From Streptomyces tropicalis (GTDB taxonomy: Bacteria; Actinomycetota; Actinomycetes; Streptomycetales; Streptomycetaceae): 64,000 nucleotides of DNA. The stretch is taken from NCBI RefSeq assembly GCF_029269835.1, contig NZ_JARJBB010000001.1, forward strand, positions 186,001-250,000. Reading direction: 5' to 3'. This document shows, one piece after another, positions 1 through 9,132 of this stretch (its first letter is position 1; each line of letters opens with the position of its first letter). The notes beneath the pieces are model-generated. The model worked only from the letters and a program-made list of their open reading frames with translations. It did not search any database and was not told where the DNA came from. The position numbers and the translations under genes were made by a program.

Positions 1-1
1 C

Positions 2-259
2 CGCGCGACCGGGCAGAACATCTACAGCACCGGCACGGTCACCCGTGAGGTGTACTCGGTCCGCTCCACGGTCCGCCCGGGCAACTCCGGCGGGCCGCTG
101 CTGACCACCGACGGGCGGGTCTACGGCATGGTGTTCGCCCGCTCGACCTCCGACGACGAGACGGGGTACGCGCTGACGGCGGCGGAGATCCGGCCGGACG
201 CGCAGCGCGCGGCGGCGGCCACGACCCCGGTGGACACCGGGCGGCTGGTCTCGTCGTGA
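2..259 (+). CDS. Trypsin-like serine protease, C-terminal end (partial)
   Basis: The reading frame is open from the left edge and stops at 257-259, so only about 85 C-terminal residues are visible. They contain GNSGGPL, the catalytic-serine motif of chymotrypsin/trypsin-fold proteases, preceded by a beta-rich stretch and followed by the usual segment that closes the substrate pocket. The ending resembles periplasmic MarP-type proteases of actinobacteria, which have several N-terminal membrane helices, but that part lies outside the window. MarP-like is therefore an inference; the protease-fold assignment is firm. Confidence 0.8.
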   Translation, partial: RATGQNIYSTGTVTREVYSVRSTVRPGNSGGPLLTTDGRVYGMVFARSTSDDETGYALTAAEIRPDAQRAAAATTPVDTGRLVSS

Positions 260-284
260 GGCCCGGCGGCCCGGGGCGGGGCCG

Positions 285-788
285 TCAGAGCGGGCGGCCC
301 ATGAGGACGTCGTCCACGTAGGCGCCGTCGATGAGGAACTCCCCGGGAAGCACGCCCTCGACCGCGAAGCCCTCGGACTCGTAGAGCCTGCGGGCCGGGG
401 CGTTGGGCCCGAGGACCCGCAGGGTGATCCGGCGGGCGCCGCGCCGCCGGGCCTCGTCGAGGCAGGCCCGCAGCAGGGCGCGCCCGACGCCGGTCCCGCG
501 CGCCTCGTCGGCGACGGCGAGCCCCTGGATCTGGCGGACGTGGGTGTTGCACGCGAGCGGGGTCGGCAGCGCCAGCCGGATGTAACCGACGACCGTGCCG
601 TCGAGTTCGGCGACGAGGTGGTCGCGCGGGCCGGAGCGCTCGCCGAAGAAGGGCGGGTGCGGCTCCTGCGGTCGCGGCTGGACGGAGTGCAGCGGCGACC
701 AGGTGGCGCGGTCGAGCCGGCCGAGACTCTCCTCGTCGCCGGGCCGGGCGGGGCGTATGGAGGGGTACGGAACCGGCATGCGGGTCAC
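285..788 (-). CDS. GNAT family N-acetyltransferase
   Basis: This 167-residue protein is a typical single GNAT domain. The acetyl-CoA binding loop is visible as RGTGVG (about residues 97-102), preceded by the beta-4 strand IQGLAVADEA and followed by a basic helix. The C-terminal segment NAPARRLYESEGF is the usual last signature of the fold. The acceptor cannot be told from sequence. The GTG at 788 gives the longest form; an in-frame ATG at 779 (MPVPYPS) is equally possible. The gene runs divergently from the epimerase gene at 851, sharing a gap of about 60 bp. Confidence 0.85.
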   Translation of the reverse strand: MTRMPVPYPSIRPARPGDEESLGRLDRATWSPLHSVQPRPQEPHPPFFGERSGPRDHLVAELDGTVVGYIRLALPTPLACNTHVRQIQGLAVADEARGTGVGRALLRACLDEARRRGARRITLRVLGPNAPARRLYESEGFAVEGVLPGEFLIDGAYVDDVLMGRPL

Positions 789-850
789 TGTACGGCAGAC
801 GCCGGACGGCCTCCCGGGGATTTTTCCGGCCTGCGGGGCACCATGTGGCC

Positions 851-1747
851 ATGGAACGTACGCGAATTGCGGTGGCCGGGGCGTCCGGCCTCATCGGCGG
901 TGCCCTGGCCCGGTCCCTGGCCTCGGACGGGCACGAGGTGGTGCGCCTGGTGCGCCGGGAGACCCGGGGAACGGACGAGGTGCGCTGGGACCCGGAGGGC
1001 CAGTACGTGGACACGGCGGGGCTGGCCGGGTGCACGGCCGTGGTCGATCTGGCGGGCGCCGGCATCGGCGACCACCGCTGGACGGACGCCTACAAGAAGA
1101 CGATCCGCGACAGCCGGGTCCTCGGCACGGCCGCGCTGGCCGAGGCGGTCGCGTCCATGGACGAGCCGCCCCGGGTGTTCGTCGGCGGCAGCGCGATCGG
1201 CTTCTACGGCGACACCGGCGACCGGAAGGTCGACGAGGACGCACCGCCCGGCGACGGCTTCCTGGCGTCGCTGTGCGTGGAGTGGGAGGAGGCCGCGGCT
1301 CCGGCGCAGGAGGCCGGCGTGCGGACGGTGTTCGCGCGCACCGGACTCGTCGTGTCCGGCGAGGGAGGGGCGTGGGGGCGGCTGTTCCCTCTGTTCAAGG
1401 CGGGGCTCGGCGGCCGGATCGGCGACGGGCGGCAGTACTGGTCGTTCATCGCGCTGCACGACGAGGTGGCGGCGCTGCGGCACCTCATCGACACGGAGGA
1501 CCTGTCCGGGCCGGTCAACCTCACCGCCCCCGAGCCGCTGACGAACCGTGAGGTGACGGAGGCGATGGGGCGGGTGCTGCACCGGCCGACCGTGCTGTCC
1601 GTCCCCGCACCGGTGCTGCGGGCGGCCCTCGGCGAGATGGCCGGGGACGTGCTGAGCAGTCAACGGGTGGTGCCCCGGCGGCTGCTGGAGTCCGGGTTCA
1701 CCTTTGCGTTCCCGGATGTGGAGGGAGCGATCCGGGCCGCCCTGTGA
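851..1747 (+). CDS. TIGR01777 family NAD(P)-dependent epimerase
   Basis: An extended short-chain dehydrogenase/reductase of about 298 residues. The Rossmann signature GASGLIGG lies at residues 9-16. The C-terminal part, VPAPVLRAALGEMAGDVLSSQ and after, matches the DUF1731 tail that defines the TIGR01777/YfcH (SDR39U) group. The substrate of the family is unknown. The ATG at 851 is chosen because MERTRIAV starts directly before the first beta strand; a GTG two codons upstream (845) is the alternative. No strong ribosome binding site precedes either. Confidence 0.85.
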   Translation: MERTRIAVAGASGLIGGALARSLASDGHEVVRLVRRETRGTDEVRWDPEGQYVDTAGLAGCTAVVDLAGAGIGDHRWTDAYKKTIRDSRVLGTAALAEAVASMDEPPRVFVGGSAIGFYGDTGDRKVDEDAPPGDGFLASLCVEWEEAAAPAQEAGVRTVFARTGLVVSGEGGAWGRLFPLFKAGLGGRIGDGRQYWSFIALHDEVAALRHLIDTEDLSGPVNLTAPEPLTNREVTEAMGRVLHRPTVLSVPAPVLRAALGEMAGDVLSSQRVVPRRLLESGFTFAFPDVEGAIRAAL

Positions 1748-1951
1748 CGGGTGGGCCGGAGGGCGGACTTCCGCCTGTGTTCCGGCTCACGACCCCTGTC
1801 GATCGTATGCGACCGTCGTGCGACCGTGCCCTGCCTCTGCGCGACTGCACATGACCGGTCGTCGCCCTAACCTCGACGCGAACTCGGGTATTCCTCACGC
1901 CGGTTGAGGGCATCACAGCTCCACCGGTCGCGCAACCTCGAGGAGGGGCAC

Positions 1952-3343
1952 GTGCTTGAGCCCGCGTACCAGGCGGATGTCGTCGTCGTGGGAGCCGGGG
2001 TTGCCGGGCTCTCGGCGGCGCATCGGCTGATCAGCGCAGGAGTAACGACCGCCGTCCTGGAGGCCGCCCCTTACGCGGGCGGCCGCATGTCGACGGAGAA
2101 GGTCGACGGTTTCCGGCTCGACCGGATAGGACAGCTGCTGTCCACGGCGTATCCCGAACTGGAGCTGACTCCAGGGCTCGACGCGCTCGTCCTGCGTTCC
2201 TTCGCGCCCGGGGTGCTGCTGCACAGCGACGGACGGCACCACCGGGCGGGCACTCCGGCGGGCGGGAGGAGCGCAAGGGGCGCACTCCATGCGGTGCGCG
2301 CCCTCGCGAGCGCCCCCCGGCCGCCGACGGCGCCCCGGCTGCGGGCCTCCGGCACCCTGCGGCCGGCCGTGGTGCGGCCCCGCTCGGGCGCCCCGCTGGG
2401 CACCGCGGTCGACCAGGCCCGGCTCGGACCGGCGCTCGCCCGGATCGCGGGCATGCCGGTCCAGCGGCTGCTGGCCCGGCCCGAGCAGCCGGCCGCCCAG
2501 GCGCTGGCGGCCCGCGGGCTGCCCGCCCGCACGGTCGACGGCTTCCTGCGGCCGCTGCTGGCGGCGCTGCTGTGCGACCCGGACCTCACCACGTCCAGCC
2601 GGTGCGCCGACCTCGCGCTGCGCGCGTTCGCCGCCGGCCGGCTGTGCCTCCCCGAGGGCGGCGCGGAGGCCCTGCCGGAGCTGCTCGCCCGGACGCTGCC
2701 GCCCGGGACCCTGCACACCGGAGTGCGGGTCACCTCGGTGTCCACCAGCGCGGTGACCACGGCCGAGCACGGCAGGATCCGCTGCCGGGCCGTCCTGCTC
2801 GCCACCGACGCCCGGGCGGCCGCCGCGCTGCTGCCGGGGCTGCGGGTGCCGGACTTCCACCCGGTGACGGTGGTGCACCACACCATGGACGAGGCCCCCT
2901 CCACGGGCGGCCACCTGCTGCTGGACGCCGACCGGGGAGGGCCGGTCGCCCACACCTCGGTGATCAGCCGGGTCGACCCCTCGCGGGCGCCGGCGGGCCG
3001 GACCCTGGTGTCCTCCACGGTCCTCGGCACTCCCCCGGCCGAGGTGGACACGGCGGTCCGCATCCACCTGTCCCGCCTCTACGGCACCTCGACGTCCCGC
3101 TGGGAGACCCTCGCCGTGCACCACACCGCCGAGGCCGTGCCCGCGATGCGTCCGCCGCACGACCTGCGGCGCACGGTGCGCCTGCTGGCGGGCCTGTACG
3201 TGTGCGGCGACCACCGCGACACCAGCACGGTCCAGGGCGCCCTGCACTCCGCGCACCGGGCCGCCTCGGCCGTCCTGACCGACCTGGGCGCCACCCGGCC
3301 GGCGCCCCGGACGGCCCCGGACCCGGAGGCCGAGGCGGCCTGA
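1952..3343 (+). CDS. FAD-dependent amine oxidase/protoporphyrinogen oxidase-like protein
   Basis: A 463-residue flavoprotein. VVVGAGVAGLSAA near residue 11 is the N-terminal dinucleotide-binding fingerprint, GGRM about 25 residues later is the second FAD contact of the amine-oxidase superfamily, and CGDHRDTSTVQGAL near residue 430 is the C-terminal FAD-binding segment. The GTG at 1952 is chosen because AGGAGGGG ends three bases upstream. The family includes haem, carotenoid and amine oxidases, and nothing nearby names the substrate, so I give only the fold. It is separated from the upstream epimerase by about 200 bp and stands alone. Confidence 0.8.
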   Translation: MLEPAYQADVVVVGAGVAGLSAAHRLISAGVTTAVLEAAPYAGGRMSTEKVDGFRLDRIGQLLSTAYPELELTPGLDALVLRSFAPGVLLHSDGRHHRAGTPAGGRSARGALHAVRALASAPRPPTAPRLRASGTLRPAVVRPRSGAPLGTAVDQARLGPALARIAGMPVQRLLARPEQPAAQALAARGLPARTVDGFLRPLLAALLCDPDLTTSSRCADLALRAFAAGRLCLPEGGAEALPELLARTLPPGTLHTGVRVTSVSTSAVTTAEHGRIRCRAVLLATDARAAAALLPGLRVPDFHPVTVVHHTMDEAPSTGGHLLLDADRGGPVAHTSVISRVDPSRAPAGRTLVSSTVLGTPPAEVDTAVRIHLSRLYGTSTSRWETLAVHHTAEAVPAMRPPHDLRRTVRLLAGLYVCGDHRDTSTVQGALHSAHRAASAVLTDLGATRPAPRTAPDPEAEAA

Positions 3344-3411
3344 CACGCCCGGCGGCGGCGCTCCCGGCGGCGGCCGGACCCGGAGGCCGCCGCGGCGGGG
3401 GGCACGGCGGG

Positions 3412-4896
3412 TCAGCCGAGGGCCGCCACCTTGTCGCGGTAGGTCCGGACCGGCGCGGCGTCCCGGTACGGCTCCAGACGGCGCTCGAAGTCCCGGACGT
3501 ACTCGTTGGCCCGGACGGAGCGCATGTCGGCCGCCTGCCCCGCCGCCTCGGCCCCCAGCCGGCAGGCCTGGTCGAGGTCGCCGAGGCCCAGGCGCGCGGT
3601 GGCGAGGACGACCCGGGAGAACAGCCGGCTGCGGGCGTACGCCGGTGCGCGCAACTGGAGGGAGCGCTCGGCGTGCTGGGCCGCGGCGCGGTACTGCTGG
3701 AGGTCGCGGTGGCAGTGCCCGAGCTCGTCGGCGAGCTGGGCCTCGTCGAAGCAGCGGGCCCACGGAGGCACCTCGTCGCCGGGGCGGGCGGCCTCCAGGG
3801 ACCGCTCGGCCCGCGCCAGCGAGGCGGTGCAGGCGCGCACCTCGCCGAGGACCGCGTGCCCGCGGGCCTCGGCGGCGTGCAGCAGCGCCTGCACGACCGG
3901 GGCGGCCGACCCGCCCAGGCCCTGCTGGGCGACGCGGGCGAGCTGAACGGCCTCCCGCCCGTGCCCGAGGTAGACGGCCTGGCGGCTCATGGTGATCAGC
4001 ACGTAGGCGCCGTAGGACCGGTCCCCGGCGGCCTGTGCCAGCCGCAGCGCCTGCACGAAGTAGCGCTGGGCTAGCCCGTGCGCGGCGATGTCGTACGAGG
4101 TCCAGCCGGCGAGCCGGGTGAGGTCGGCGGCCGCGGCGAACAGCCGGCGCCCGGTCTGCTCGCCGTAGGTGCCGCGCAGCATCGGCTCGCACTCGTGCTC
4201 CAGGTAGCGCACCAGGGCCTGGCGGGCGTGGCCGCCGCCGTACATGTCGTCCAGGCTGCGGAACAGCTCGCCGACCGAGCGCAGCGCGGCGATGTCCCCG
4301 GCGGTGACGCGCTGGCCGGGGCCGCGTTCGGCCTGCCCGCGCTGGCGGGGCAGCGGGACCAGGGGCCCCGGGCGGTCCGCGGCCGCCGTCGGCCGGGGCG
4401 CGGCCCGGACCTGGGCCGGGACCCGGGCGGGGTGGGCCTCGGCGCGCACGACCCGCTCGTCGGCCCGCCCGATCAGCCAGTCCCGGCTGGGGACGACCAG
4501 GCCGGCCGGCGTGAAGGCGATCTTGCGCAGCTCGGCGTGGCTGCCGGAGTCCTTGCGCCACAGCCCGCTGACGATGTCGACGGCCTCCTCGGGGGTTGCG
4601 GCGAACTCCAGGCCCGCGTAGACCGGGGCGCAGGCGTCCAGGCCGAGGTCCTGCGCGGACAGGCGGCGGCCGAGACGCCGGGTGAAGACCTCGGCGATGA
4701 GGGCGGGCGTGGTCCCCCGGGGCTGCTGGCCGCGCAGCCAGCGGGTGACCGACGTCTTGTCGTATCTCAGGTCCAGTCCGTGTTCGAGGCCGAGCTGGTC
4801 GACGCGACGGGCCAGACCTGCGTTGGAGAACCCCGCTTCTGCGATGAGCGCGGCGAGCTGTCGGTTGGGCGTGCGCTGCGCGGGTCGTTCCGTCAT
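3412..4896 (-). CDS. HTH transcriptional regulator with TPR-like C-terminal half
   Basis: A 494-residue protein. The N-terminal 60 residues (NRQLAALIAEAGFSNAGLARRV, then TSVTRWLRGQQPRG) form a Xre-type helix-turn-helix, and the rest is an alanine-rich array of helical repeats typical of TPR regulators. The layout resembles the NsdA family, large Streptomyces regulators that affect sporulation and antibiotic production; that is a family-level guess. The ATG at 4896 is preferred over the longer frame to 5034 because the helix-turn-helix begins directly after it and an AGGAG lies upstream. It is divergent from lipB. Confidence 0.7.
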   Translation of the reverse strand: MTERPAQRTPNRQLAALIAEAGFSNAGLARRVDQLGLEHGLDLRYDKTSVTRWLRGQQPRGTTPALIAEVFTRRLGRRLSAQDLGLDACAPVYAGLEFAATPEEAVDIVSGLWRKDSGSHAELRKIAFTPAGLVVPSRDWLIGRADERVVRAEAHPARVPAQVRAAPRPTAAADRPGPLVPLPRQRGQAERGPGQRVTAGDIAALRSVGELFRSLDDMYGGGHARQALVRYLEHECEPMLRGTYGEQTGRRLFAAAADLTRLAGWTSYDIAAHGLAQRYFVQALRLAQAAGDRSYGAYVLITMSRQAVYLGHGREAVQLARVAQQGLGGSAAPVVQALLHAAEARGHAVLGEVRACTASLARAERSLEAARPGDEVPPWARCFDEAQLADELGHCHRDLQQYRAAAQHAERSLQLRAPAYARSRLFSRVVLATARLGLGDLDQACRLGAEAAGQAADMRSVRANEYVRDFERRLEPYRDAAPVRTYRDKVAALG

Positions 4897-5101
4897 CTGC
4901 GGTGCGGTCTCCTGCCTTTCGGGCACCCGCGGGGCCGCGTGGTGCCCGGATTGCCTGTGAGCAGCCCTTATGGCCTCGTGAACGGCGCGAATGTAGCGGA
5001 GCGTAAGCGGCCCGTCGCAGGCTTCGGGGGTCATTCATCCGATCGTGTGAGGATTGCCCGTACGGCTGACGCGGGACGGCCGGACCGATCCGCGACGGCC
5101 G

Positions 5102-5110
5102 GACGTACAG
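5102..5110 (+). promoter_or_regulatory. Candidate -10 region of lipB
   Basis: TACAGT (5105-5110) matches the actinobacterial TAnnnT -10 box about 50 bases before the lipB GTG. A clear -35 is not visible. Just upstream the near-repeat GACGGCCGGAC occurs twice (about 5075-5104). This is inference from motif and position only. Confidence 0.35.
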
Positions 5111-5159
5111 TGGCGTGGGCACGTTTCGTGCCTTACGACCTGCCAGGGAGGCGCTAGCC

Positions 5160-5957
5160 GTGAGTGAGCTGCGGTTCGTCCGCATGGGATTCGGTGCCGA
5201 GGCCGTGGAGTACCGGGAGGCCTGGGACGAGCAGCGCCGGGTGCACGCCGCCCGGTTCGCGGACGAGGTGCCCGACACCGTGCTCCTGGTGGAGCACCCC
5301 CCGGTCTACACCGCGGGCCGGCGCACCCAGGACAGCGAGCGCCCGCTCGACGGGACCCCCGTCGTCGACGTCGACCGCGGCGGCAAGATCACCTGGCACG
5401 GTCCCGGGCAGCTCGTCGGCTACCCGATCCAGAAGCTGCCGCGCCCGGTGGACGTGGTCGCCCACGTGCGGCGCCTGGAGGACGCGCTGATCCGCGCCTG
5501 TGCGGAGTTCGGCCTGGAGACCACCCGGGTCGAGGGCCGCAGCGGGGTGTGGGTGCTCGGCGACCCGGTCGAGCGGCGGACCACCCCGGGCGGCCTGTCG
5601 CTGGACTTCGACCCGCGGCTCGCCGACGAGGAGTTCGACCCGCGGCTGAACGGCCCGGACTACGCCCCCTCCAACGCCGGCCAGCGGCGCGAGGACCGCA
5701 AGATCGCCGCCATCGGCATCCGGGTGGCCAAGGGCGTCACGATGCACGGCTTCGCACTGAACGTGAACCCGGACAACACCTGGTTCGACCGGATCATCCC
5801 CTGCGGGATCCGGGACGCGGGGGTCGCGTCGCTGGCCGGCGAGCTGGGCCGGGACGTGACGATCGCCGAGGTCCTGCCGGTGGTCGAGCGCCACCTGCGG
5901 GACGTGCTGGAGCACGCCGACCCCCGGCCGCGCGAGGTCGAGCGGGCGAGCGCCTGA
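5160..5957 (+). CDS. lipB: Lipoyl(octanoyl) transferase
   Basis: LipB moves the octanoyl group from octanoyl-ACP to lipoyl domains, the first step of lipoate assembly in the cytoplasm. The 265-residue length is normal for the family. [17 protein letters not shown] is the lipB signature; the catalytic lysine sits in [11 protein letters not shown] and the catalytic cysteine in [14 protein letters not shown]. The GTG at 5160 is chosen because AGGGAGGCG lies just upstream; an in-frame extension to 5115 adds an unconserved stretch. lipA follows 119 bp downstream in the same direction, so the two form the usual lipoate pair for pyruvate and 2-oxoglutarate dehydrogenases. Confidence 0.96.
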   Translation: MSELRFVRMGFGAEAVEYREAWDEQRRVHAARFADEVPDTVLLVEHPPVYTAGRRTQDSERPLDGTPVVDVDRGGKITWHGPGQLVGYPIQKLPRPVDVVAHVRRLEDALIRACAEFGLETTRVEGRSGVWVLGDPVERRTTPGGLSLDFDPRLADEEFDPRLNGPDYAPSNAGQRREDRKIAAIGIRVAKGVTMHGFALNVNPDNTWFDRIIPCGIRDAGVASLAGELGRDVTIAEVLPVVERHLRDVLEHADPRPREVERASA

Positions 5958-6028
5958 CCGGCACCGCCCCCGGGGAATGCGCCCTGCGGCCGCAGGGTCG
6001 GCCTCACCGGTAGGGCTCAGTAAACACG

Positions 6029-6048
6029 GGCGTACCCTGGTGTACGCC
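6029..6048. promoter_or_regulatory. Inverted repeat between lipB and lipA
   Basis: GGCGTAC (6029-6035) and GTACGCC (6042-6048) form a perfect 7-bp inverted repeat with a six-base spacer, about 28 bases before the lipA start. It could be an operator or a small leader hairpin. No known Streptomyces consensus comes to mind. Confidence 0.35.
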
Positions 6049-6076
6049 GAAGAATCGAAGCTACAGGGAGCCGGTC

Positions 6077-7042
6077 GTGTCCGCAGTCGCACCCGACGGA
6101 CGCAAGATGCTGCGCCTGGAGGTCCGCAACAGCCAGACCCCCATCGAGCGCAAGCCCGAGTGGATCAAGACCCGGGCGAAAATGGGTCCCGAGTACACCA
6201 AGATGCAGAGCCTCGTGAAGAGCGAGGGGCTGCACACGGTGTGCCAGGAGGCCGGCTGCCCCAACATCTACGAGTGCTGGGAGGACCGCGAGGCGACCTT
6301 CCTCATCGGCGGCGACCAGTGCACCCGGCGGTGCGACTTCTGCCAGATCGACACCGGCAGGCCCGAGGCGCTCGACCGCGACGAGCCCCGCCGCGTCGGC
6401 GAGTCCGTGGTCACCATGGACCTGAACTACGCCACCATCACCGGCGTCGCCCGCGACGACCTGGAGGACGGCGGCGCCTGGCTGTACGCCGAGACGGTGC
6501 GCCAGATCCACCGGCAGACGGCGGAGCGCGAGGGCGGCCGCACGAAGGTGGAGCTGCTCGCCCCGGACTTCAACGCGGTCCCGGAGCAGCTCGCCGAGGT
6601 CTTCTCGTCCCGGCCCGAGGTCTTCGCGCACAACGTCGAGACCGTGCCCCGGATCTTCAAGCGGATCCGCCCGGGCTTCCGCTACGAGCGCTCGCTGAAG
6701 GTCATCACCGAGGCCCGCGACGTCGGCCTGGTCACCAAGTCCAACCTGATCCTCGGCATGGGCGAGACCCGCGAGGAGGTCGGCGAGGCGCTCCGGCAGC
6801 TGCACGAGGCGGGCTGCGAGCTCATCACGATCACGCAGTACCTGCGGCCGAGCGTCCGGCACCACCCGGTGGAGCGGTGGGTCAAGCCGGACGAGTTCGT
6901 GGAGCTGAAGGAGGAGGCCGAGCAGATCGGTTTCTCCGGTGTGATGTCGGGCCCGCTGGTGCGTTCGTCGTATCGTGCCGGGCGCCTGTACCGGATGGCG
7001 ATCGAGAAGCGCGGCTCCTACGTCGCCTCCCAGGCCGTCTGA
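6077..7042 (+). CDS. lipA: Lipoyl synthase (radical SAM)
   Basis: LipA inserts two sulfur atoms into protein-bound octanoyl chains. Both iron-sulfur cluster motifs are present: [12 protein letters not shown] for the auxiliary cluster that donates sulfur, and CTRRCDFC for the S-adenosylmethionine cluster. RSSYRAGRL near the end contains the RSS(Y) serine that ligates the auxiliary cluster. The 321-residue length is typical. The GTG at 6077 follows AGGGAG by eight bases and precedes [17 protein letters not shown], the conserved start. It is paired with lipB upstream. Confidence 0.97.
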   Translation: MSAVAPDGRKMLRLEVRNSQTPIERKPEWIKTRAKMGPEYTKMQSLVKSEGLHTVCQEAGCPNIYECWEDREATFLIGGDQCTRRCDFCQIDTGRPEALDRDEPRRVGESVVTMDLNYATITGVARDDLEDGGAWLYAETVRQIHRQTAEREGGRTKVELLAPDFNAVPEQLAEVFSSRPEVFAHNVETVPRIFKRIRPGFRYERSLKVITEARDVGLVTKSNLILGMGETREEVGEALRQLHEAGCELITITQYLRPSVRHHPVERWVKPDEFVELKEEAEQIGFSGVMSGPLVRSSYRAGRLYRMAIEKRGSYVASQAV

Positions 7043-7208
7043 CGTACCGTCAGCGCCCTTCCCCCGCAAGGGGGCCCGTGCACGTGTGAATTCGCGCACA
7101 AGACATTACTGCTCGGTACTGGCCGATACGGCGCGGTCCGGCGGTCGCCGCAGATGAGGGCGCCCGTCAGGGCCGCGTCAGTCTTTCGGCCTCCTCCGTC
7201 AAGGCTTC

Positions 7209-7249
7209 ATTGGTGTTTGACCCCCCGGTCACGTCCTGGTAACACCAAT
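7209..7249 (+). promoter_or_regulatory. Promoter with 9-bp inverted repeat before the 66-aa ORF
   Basis: ATTGGTGTT (7209-7217) and AACACCAAT (7241-7249) are perfect inverted copies separated by 23 bp. A -35-like TTGACC (7216-7221) lies at the inner edge of the left arm and a possible -10 TAACAC (7240-7245) overlaps the right arm at 18-bp spacing. The repeat therefore brackets a likely promoter about 60 bases before the start at 7308, as expected for an operator. Confidence 0.5.
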
Positions 7250-7307
7250 CAGTGACGCTGGACTCACGCCCCGTACACCACGAGCCCTGACGAGGGGGAC
7301 CTCCACC

Positions 7308-7508
7308 ATGCAGGCCGCGCCCGTTCGCGCCACCGCGATCCCGTCCTTCACCGACGCACTGCGTGCGGTCGAGTCCCTGCTCATGAGCAGCGGACAGCGC
7401 ACCGCCCGCCGCAACGCCTGGACGTCCGTCCTGGAGGACCGCCGCCGGGCCAAGGACCGGGTGGAGGCCCAGCGCGTCCTCGACCGGACCTTCACCGGCC
7501 GCCCCTGA
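7308..7508 (+). CDS. Small conserved Streptomyces protein (66 aa)
   Basis: A basic, alpha-helical 66-residue protein with no membrane segment. It ends with an arginine-rich helix (NAWTSVLEDRRRAKDRVEAQRVLDRTF). It sits between lipA and the DUF4191 gene, where I recall a small conserved ORF in S. coelicolor (SCO2195). The start is supported by GAGGGGGA eleven bases upstream, and a well-formed inverted repeat marks its promoter. I cannot assign a function. The basic C-terminal helix could contact nucleic acid or a protein partner, which is speculation. Confidence 0.75.
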   Translation: MQAAPVRATAIPSFTDALRAVESLLMSSGQRTARRNAWTSVLEDRRRAKDRVEAQRVLDRTFTGRP

Positions 7509-7590
7509 GCGCGCCCCTTCCCGGCCGTCCCCCGGGCGCCGGGGGCACTGCCGTCGCTGGCCCGCCCCCGGGCCACGTAGACTTTGCCGC

Positions 7591-8292
7591 ATGGCGAGGA
7601 AGGACAACGCAGCCGAGGCTGCCACCCCCGGGCGACTGAAGCAGATCGCTCTGACGTACAAGATGACCCGCAAGGCCGACAAGAAGATCGGTCTTGTACT
7701 CGCGGCTGTCGGCATCATCACCTTCGGTGTCCTCCTCGCGATCGGCTTCCTGATCGGCCACCCCGTCTACCTCGGCATCCTCGGGGTACTGCTCGCCTTC
7801 CTCGCGATGGCGATCGTCTTCGGCCGCCGGGCCGAGCGGGCCGCCTTCGGTCAGATGGAGGGCCAGCCGGGCGCGGCCGCGGCGGTGCTGGAGAACATCG
7901 GCCGCGGCTGGTCGACGACCCCGGCGGTCGCGATGAACCGCAGCCAGGACGTGGTGCACCGCGCGGTGGGCAAGGCCGGCATCGTGCTGGTCGCCGAGGG
8001 CAACCCGAACCGGGTGAAGACCCTCCTCGCCGCCGAGAAGAGGAAGATGAACCGCATCGTCGCGGACGTCCCGGTGCACGACGTGATCGTCGGCGAGGGC
8101 GAGGGCCAGGTCGAGCTGAAGAAGCTCCGCACCACCCTGCTGAAGTACCCGCGGGTGCTCACCGGCCCGCAGGTCACCGCGACCACCGACCGGCTGCGCG
8201 CCATGGGCGACCTGATGAGCAACATGCCGCTGCCGAAGGGTCCGATGCCCAAGGGCATGCGGATGCCGCGGGGCGGCCCCCGGACCCGCTAG
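7591..8292 (+). CDS. DUF4191 family membrane protein
   Basis: A 233-residue protein with two membrane helices near residues 32-80 (KIGLVLAAVGIITFGVLLAIGFLIG, then VYLGILGVLLAFLAMAIVFG) and a cytoplasmic domain ending in a proline/glycine/methionine-rich tail (LPKGPMPKGMRMPRGG). This matches DUF4191, a conserved actinobacterial protein regularly found between lipA and glnA. Its biochemical role is not known. It ends just before a strong hairpin terminator. Confidence 0.85.
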   Translation: MARKDNAAEAATPGRLKQIALTYKMTRKADKKIGLVLAAVGIITFGVLLAIGFLIGHPVYLGILGVLLAFLAMAIVFGRRAERAAFGQMEGQPGAAAAVLENIGRGWSTTPAVAMNRSQDVVHRAVGKAGIVLVAEGNPNRVKTLLAAEKRKMNRIVADVPVHDVIVGEGEGQVELKKLRTTLLKYPRVLTGPQVTATTDRLRAMGDLMSNMPLPKGPMPKGMRMPRGGPRTR

Positions 8293-8323
8293 GACGACGG
8301 GTCCCCTAACCTCCGAGCCGAAC

Positions 8324-8362
8324 GGGCCGGTCCCGCACCCTTCACGGGTGCGGGACCGGCCC
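8324..8362. terminator. Bidirectional hairpin terminator after the DUF4191 gene
   Basis: A perfect 17-bp stem: 8324-8340 (GGGCCGGTCCCGCACCC) pairs with 8346-8362, with loop TTCAC. It lies 31 bases after the DUF4191 stop and before the convergent RDD gene, so it can serve both. There is no U-run, as is usual in Streptomyces. Confidence 0.85.
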
Positions 8363-8592
8363 CTCGTCATGTGCGGGACCGGCTTCCACCGGGATCCGCG
8401 GCCCCGGGAGGGCGGGCGTGGGCCCGGGCAGCAGGGGTGCCGTGCCGGGGGTACGGGCCCGGTCGTCCGCGGGCGGGCGGGCAGGGCGCGGCCCCGCGGG
8501 TCCGGCCAGGAGCCGGGCGGAGGCCGGCCGTACGCGGCATGCGGGCGCGAGGCCGGGACGAGGCGCCGGAGGGGCCTCGGTCCCGGGGGCCG

Positions 8593-9060
8593 TCAGAGGC
8601 GGACTTCGACCGTGCCGGCCAGGCGGTCGTGCAGGCCGCGGCCGTCGCGGTCCCAGATCAGCGCCGGGACCGCCAGGCACAGCAGCGCGGTGCGCAGCGC
8701 GGCCCGCAGCGGGTTCACCCGGCCCGTGCCCAGGGCGACGACCCGCAGGCCCAGCAGACGCTTGCCCGGGGTGAAGCCGACGGTGCCGACGGTCAGGACG
8801 CCGAGCACGAAGAGGATCAGCAGCGCCCAGTTGCCCGTGGCCTGGTCGTAGCCGTGCGTGATCAGGCCGGATGCGATCAGCAGGCACAGCGCCCAGTCCA
8901 CCGCGAGGGCGGCGATCCGGCGGCCCGGACGGGCGATGGAGCCCGGCCCCTCCTCCGGGAGCCCGAGCCGTTCGCCCCGGGCCCCGAAGTCGGCTCCGGC
9001 GTCCTCGGCGGCCGCGCGCGGCCCGGAGAGCCACGATCCGATTGCTTGCCTGTTGTCCAC
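8593..9060 (-). CDS. RDD family membrane protein
   Basis: A 155-residue protein. After a hydrophilic N-terminal 45 residues, [19 protein letters not shown] carries the arginine and aspartate that name the RDD family, and two more hydrophobic helices follow ([17 protein letters not shown] and [16 protein letters not shown]). [13 protein letters not shown] is the conserved loop between helices. RDD proteins are small membrane proteins, some linked to ion exchange. The GTG start at 9060 leaves a 207-bp divergent gap to glnA that holds the GlnR box, a conserved arrangement in Streptomyces. Confidence 0.88.
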   Translation of the reverse strand: MDNRQAIGSWLSGPRAAAEDAGADFGARGERLGLPEEGPGSIARPGRRIAALAVDWALCLLIASGLITHGYDQATGNWALLILFVLGVLTVGTVGFTPGKRLLGLRVVALGTGRVNPLRAALRTALLCLAVPALIWDRDGRGLHDRLAGTVEVRL

Positions 9061-9132
9061 CCGACCACGGTACTGCGACCCTGGAGGGACGGGGGACGGC
9101 GGGGTGTCGACGCCGTGACCGCACCCGCGCCG

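Noticed and set aside
1913..5278. A 1121-residue minus-strand open frame
   Set aside because: It is antisense to the FAD oxidoreductase and overlaps the HTH regulator, with Arg/Pro/Gly-rich low-complexity translation and no ribosome site. It is a shadow caused by high GC.
7055..7075. Terminator after lipA
   Set aside because: Only CCCCC-GCAA-GGGGG pairs well; too short to call.
7228..7254. A GlnR-like box before the 66-aa gene (GTCAC-n6-GTAAC)
   Set aside because: Both units are of the a-type and the GAAAC b-type half-site is missing. The perfect ATTGGTGTT inverted repeat explains the region better.
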